Source: CAZYLZ01 sp964648335
GTDB lineage: Bacteria; Patescibacteriota; Minisyncoccia; Phycocordibacterales; UBA2100
Reading direction: 5' to 3'
Length of the DNA stretch: 7,497 nucleotides
Assembly: GCA_964648335.1 (NCBI GenBank)
Contig: CAZYLZ010000032.1
Span: 1 to 7,497 of the forward strand
Below are positions 5,241-7,497 of the stretch, one piece after another. A model generated the notes under the pieces. It worked only from the letters and a program-made list of their open reading frames with translations, was not told the origin of the DNA and did not search any database. Numbering within the stretch: position 1 is the stretch's first letter; each line of letters starts with the position of its first letter. Position numbers and translations under genes: made by a program.

Positions 5241-6184
5241 ATCGTTTTCTTGGTTCGTGGCAATTCGACAGGCTCGAGGATTGCTTCGATCTCGGCACGA
5301 TGCCGCTCGTACTGTGGAGGCAGCACCAGCCGCTCCCCCAGAGCGTCGACCTCCTCATCGATAGAGAATCCCGGTCCGTCGGTCGCGATCTCGAAGAGTA
5401 CCCGTCCGGGCGTCACGAAGTACACCGAATGAAAGTAGTTACGATCGATGACGGGCGTCGGCATCTCGCCAATCATATGGATGCGCTCGCGCATAAAGAG
5501 CTCGTCTTCGTCGGACTGCGCTCGAAACGCCACATGATGCACCGAACCCATACCCTGTTGCGCCTCGGGGAGATCGGGCGCCTCGACAAGGTCGACGATA
5601 CATGCGCGGTCTCCCTCGCATACGAACCGGACCACAGAGCCGACGGTCTCTTTGCGATCGTACCCTAGCTCTCGCAAGGCCGGTACCATCTGCTCTACCG
5701 ACACAACATCGAGAGTCACGCCGAAGAACCCCGCCAATCGCGATTCGACAGGTACCGGACCCTCGTCCCAGGCCTCGACAGATCCCTGCTCGGTCGATAC
5801 AAGCTCGATACGGATGCCATCCGGATCTTCGATGACGAGCATCTCGTCGCCAAACACGTTCACAGTCGTCTCTATCTCGATACCATAGGTCTTGGCGCGA
5901 TCTATCCAGAACTGCCGCACACTTCGGGGAATGGCGTAGGCAACTGCTGATACCTCGCCGACGCCGCGTTCGCGTGCGCGTATCCCCTTCCAATAGAAGA
6001 ACGTCATGAGCGTCCCGGGACTTCCGGGAAAGTCGCCGTAGTAAAAATGGTACGACCGAGGGTCGTCAAAGTTGACCGTCCGCTTTACCAAGCGCTGTCC
6101 TAAAAAGCCTTCGTAAAAATCGAGATTCTTCTGTGGGTCTCCAGTGATTGCGGTTATATGGTGGATGCCCGACGACGTTTTCAT
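5237..6184 (-). CDS. mhqO: Ring-cleaving dioxygenase of the MhqO/MhqA (glyoxalase-fold) family
   Basis: A 315-residue protein of the vicinal-oxygen-chelate fold, in the family of MhqO/MhqA proteins proposed to open hydroquinone rings using Fe(II) and oxygen; it is cytoplasmic. Two glyoxalase-type modules are visible. Module 1 (about 5-130) starts GIHHITAITGDPQKNLDFY (6-24), then RTVNFDDPRSYHFYYGD (35-51) and GSPGTLMTFF (54-63), a near-diagnostic stretch, and ends EDPDGIRIELV (119-129). Module 2 (about 150-270) carries VHHVAFR (215-221) and VLFEIATDGPGF (262-273). Likely metal ligands are His8 or His9, His216 or His217, and Glu265. The length is typical. Its ATG at 6184 lies 6 bases after a TATACT element and 21 bases after the flavoprotein stop; it may be read from its own leaderless start or through from upstream. 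The stop overlaps the esterase start. Whether it acts on methylhydroquinone itself is not shown by the sequence. Confidence 0.9.
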   Translation of the reverse strand: MKTSSGIHHITAITGDPQKNLDFYEGFLGQRLVKRTVNFDDPRSYHFYYGDFPGSPGTLMTFFYWKGIRARERGVGEVSAVAYAIPRSVRQFWIDRAKTYGIEIETTVNVFGDEMLVIEDPDGIRIELVSTEQGSVEAWDEGPVPVESRLAGFFGVTLDVVSVEQMVPALRELGYDRKETVGSVVRFVCEGDRACIVDLVEAPDLPEAQQGMGSVHHVAFRAQSDEDELFMRERIHMIGEMPTPVIDRNYFHSVYFVTPGRVLFEIATDGPGFSIDEEVDALGERLVLPPQYERHRAEIEAILEPVELPRTKKTI

Positions 6185-6196
6185 CGCCCTAGTATA
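6185..6196 (-). promoter_or_regulatory. Candidate -10 element for a leaderless dioxygenase transcript
   Basis: Minus-strand TATACT (6196-6191), then AGGGCG, then the ATG at 6184; the expected start point is the A of ATG. The eight bases TATACTAG are identical to those before nirK. There is no good -35 (GGAAAA at 17 bases). AGGG could instead act as a Shine-Dalgarno, but its spacing of 2 bases is too short. Confidence 0.4.
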
Positions 6197-6205
6197 CCGC
6201 CTCTT

Positions 6206-7453
6206 TTATGCGTTTTTCCCGGCAACATATCCGGTGGTCCAACAGAGTTGGAGTGAGTACCCGCCCGAAGGCCGATAGATATGTAAAAGGTCTCCCGTTA
6301 TGAAAAGATTAGCCATCTTCTTCGAGCGCATGGTGCGCATGTCGATCTCGTCGAGGAGGACTCCGCCATCGGCGACGACTGCCTTGTCGAAGCCCATGAG
6401 TCCCTCGATACGGACCGGCATCGCTTTTATCGCTTCGGCTATCGTTCGGCGCGCAGCACGTGTCACCGAATGCACCTTGGTCTCAAGATCGACCATACCC
6501 TCGAGATGCACGAGAAGCCCCTTCGCCATCCCCTCGGGTACGATCTCGGCAATGCAGTTCTTGAGCGTCTTGTTCTTGTGCTCGTCGAACGTAGCTACCA
6601 TCCGGCGCTCGAGGGCGCCGATGTCGTTGGTCGGATCGAGGTCGACTACTGCGGTGATGACGCCTTCGTGGAGCATGTCACCCACACGTTTCGAATTGTT
6701 AAGTATAAGCGGGCCGGATAGGCCAAAGTGTGTGAAGAGTATGCGACCGAGCTTTGAAAACTCTTTCTTGCCATCGACAAAGAAAGTAATCTTCGCATTT
6801 TGTACCGATACACCCGCGAGCGAATGCACCCACTCGTCCGATGCTATCAACGGAACGATGCTCGGCGTCGGCTCTTCGACGGTGTGCCCGAGCGCCTTGA
6901 GCCACATAAATCCGTCACCGGTCGAACCGGTCTCGGGTCGCGACGCGCCGCCGGTGGCAAGGACGAAGGAGCGCGCTCGGTACGTCGCGTCCTTACAGAC
7001 GACCTCGCGTATCACGCCCTCGTCCGCAACGATTCGCACGACCGCGCTTTCAGGAACGACTCTGACGCCGCGTTCATTGAGCGCACGCTCGAACACCGCC
7101 ACCACGTCGGCTGCTTTTTCGGTCCTGGGAAACGCTCGCTTGTTCGCTTGTACCGAAAGCGGCAGTCCGTGCGACTCGAAGAATGCAAATGTCTCGGAGA
7201 CTCCGAACTGCGAGAATGCAGAATAGAGGTAGTGCTCGGATTTGCCGTACGACCGCAGCAGTGTAGGTAGGTCGTACTCGGCGTTGGTTATGTTGCACCG
7301 CCCTCCTCCCGAGATAGACAGCTTCTTGCCGACTACTGCATTCTTCTCGAGAACAAGTACGCTGTGTCCGTTTTCGGCGGCGACAAGAGCAGCCATGAGT
7401 CCTGAGGCACCGGCGCCGAGAACGATCACGTCAAATGATTGGGTCTGTGTCAC
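6206..7453 (-). CDS. FAD/NAD(P)-dependent flavoprotein, HI0933/BaiN family
   Basis: A 415-residue cytoplasmic flavoprotein of the HI0933/YhiN/BaiN family, of generally unproven substrate; BaiN was proposed to act in bile-acid dehydroxylation, but most members have no known role. An N-terminal Rossmann motif GAGASG (13-18) with Glu36 (LVLEK) binds the adenosine part of FAD. The family signature GKKLSISGGGRCNITN (42-57) follows, then ATGGASRPETGSTGDG (166-181), THFGLSGPLIL (241-251), and the C-terminal FAD-binding end GGVLLDEI (363-370), TMRSKK (374-379), LFITGDLLHI (383-392) and GGYSLQLCWTTGYVAG (397-412). The segment usually written 'GE.LDv' reads GDLLHI here. The length is normal for the family. 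The start is GTG at 7453, sharing GTGA with the stop of the upstream gene; GAG about 6 bases upstream is a weak ribosome site. It heads the visible part of the minus-strand cluster and is followed after 21 bases by the dioxygenase. A role in quinone or thiol redox chemistry would fit the neighbours but is inference. Confidence 0.92.
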   Translation of the reverse strand: MTQTQSFDVIVLGAGASGLMAALVAAENGHSVLVLEKNAVVGKKLSISGGGRCNITNAEYDLPTLLRSYGKSEHYLYSAFSQFGVSETFAFFESHGLPLSVQANKRAFPRTEKAADVVAVFERALNERGVRVVPESAVVRIVADEGVIREVVCKDATYRARSFVLATGGASRPETGSTGDGFMWLKALGHTVEEPTPSIVPLIASDEWVHSLAGVSVQNAKITFFVDGKKEFSKLGRILFTHFGLSGPLILNNSKRVGDMLHEGVITAVVDLDPTNDIGALERRMVATFDEHKNKTLKNCIAEIVPEGMAKGLLVHLEGMVDLETKVHSVTRAARRTIAEAIKAMPVRIEGLMGFDKAVVADGGVLLDEIDMRTMRSKKMANLFITGDLLHIYRPSGGYSLQLCWTTGYVAGKNA

Positions 7454-7497
7454 GAATTCTCGGGCTCTGGCTTTGCAGGCGTCTTCTCGGCGATCAT
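7450..7497 (-). CDS. 3' end of an unidentified gene (cut by window edge)
   Basis: On the minus strand, 15 codons and a TGA stop (7452-7450) read in from the right edge, giving the C-terminal tail MIAEKTPAKPEPENS. The stop shares GTGA with the start of the flavoprotein gene, the usual sign of a translationally coupled operon. The tail is charged and proline-rich, as in flexible C-termini; too little is present to name a family. The ATG right at the edge might instead be the start of a very short peptide, which is less likely. Confidence 0.5.
   Translation of the reverse strand: MIAEKTPAKPEPENS

Noticed and set aside
6009..6031. CCCGGGA/TCCGGGA-type inverted repeat as a regulatory hairpin
   Set aside because: It lies inside the conserved GDFPGSPGTLMTFF coding stretch of the dioxygenase and is explained by codon choice.
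6300..7226. Plus-strand 308-residue frame opposite the flavoprotein
   Set aside because: It is the antisense of a full flavoprotein; Ser/Thr/Arg-rich with no motif or ribosome site.

Overview
The window reads as ordinary gene-dense bacterial chromosome of roughly balanced base composition. It holds nine coding regions: eight on the minus strand, with the first and last cut by the window edges, and one on the plus strand. I found no RNA genes, insertion sequences, CRISPR arrays or attachment sites. The best taxonomic guess is a member of the Candidate Phyla Radiation, near Parcubacteria or Kaiserbacteria. The pointers are a minus-strand protein with one membrane anchor, an OB-like domain containing a 'GEMICLP..LECAFG' signature and a C-terminal domain of the 'YGIAFTYPEGYVL' type, which I associate with those genomes; a membrane-anchored copper nitrite reductase, a gene type reported from Parcubacteria; and several starts that look leaderless. 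This is recognition from memory, not a search.

Layout from left to right. Positions 1-665 (minus) hold a TrmH/SpoU-type 23S rRNA ribose methyltransferase (rlmB) lacking its last residues. Positions 666-753 hold two back-to-back promoters that share one -35 region. Positions 754-1227 (plus) hold a small secreted protein, closed by a strong intrinsic terminator at 1233-1262. From 1273 to the right edge every gene is on the minus strand. In transcription order (right to left) these are: the 3' end of an unknown gene; a BaiN/HI0933-type flavoprotein; an MhqO-type ring-cleaving dioxygenase; an MhqD-like alpha/beta hydrolase; NirK; a DUF457/YdjM-type membrane protein; a four-helix membrane protein; a hairpin terminator; and the membrane-anchored OB-like protein.

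The central cluster (7497 to about 2692) is tightly packed. Two joins overlap by 4 bases (GTGA and ATGA), and other gaps are about 20-30 bases. The dioxygenase plus esterase pair matches the quinone-detoxification (mhq) pairing known from Bacillus. Their placement directly upstream of a complete copper nitrite reductase suggests a redox and reactive-nitrogen or quinone stress module rather than a textbook denitrification operon. No NO reductase, cytochrome or dedicated copper electron donor is present in the window.

At the regulatory level, three genes (rlmB, nirK, dioxygenase) have a -10-like hexamer ending exactly 6 bases before the ATG, so that transcription would start on or next to the start codon. 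The plus-strand secreted protein instead has a promoter, a short leader and a good Shine-Dalgarno, and forms a self-contained transcription unit.
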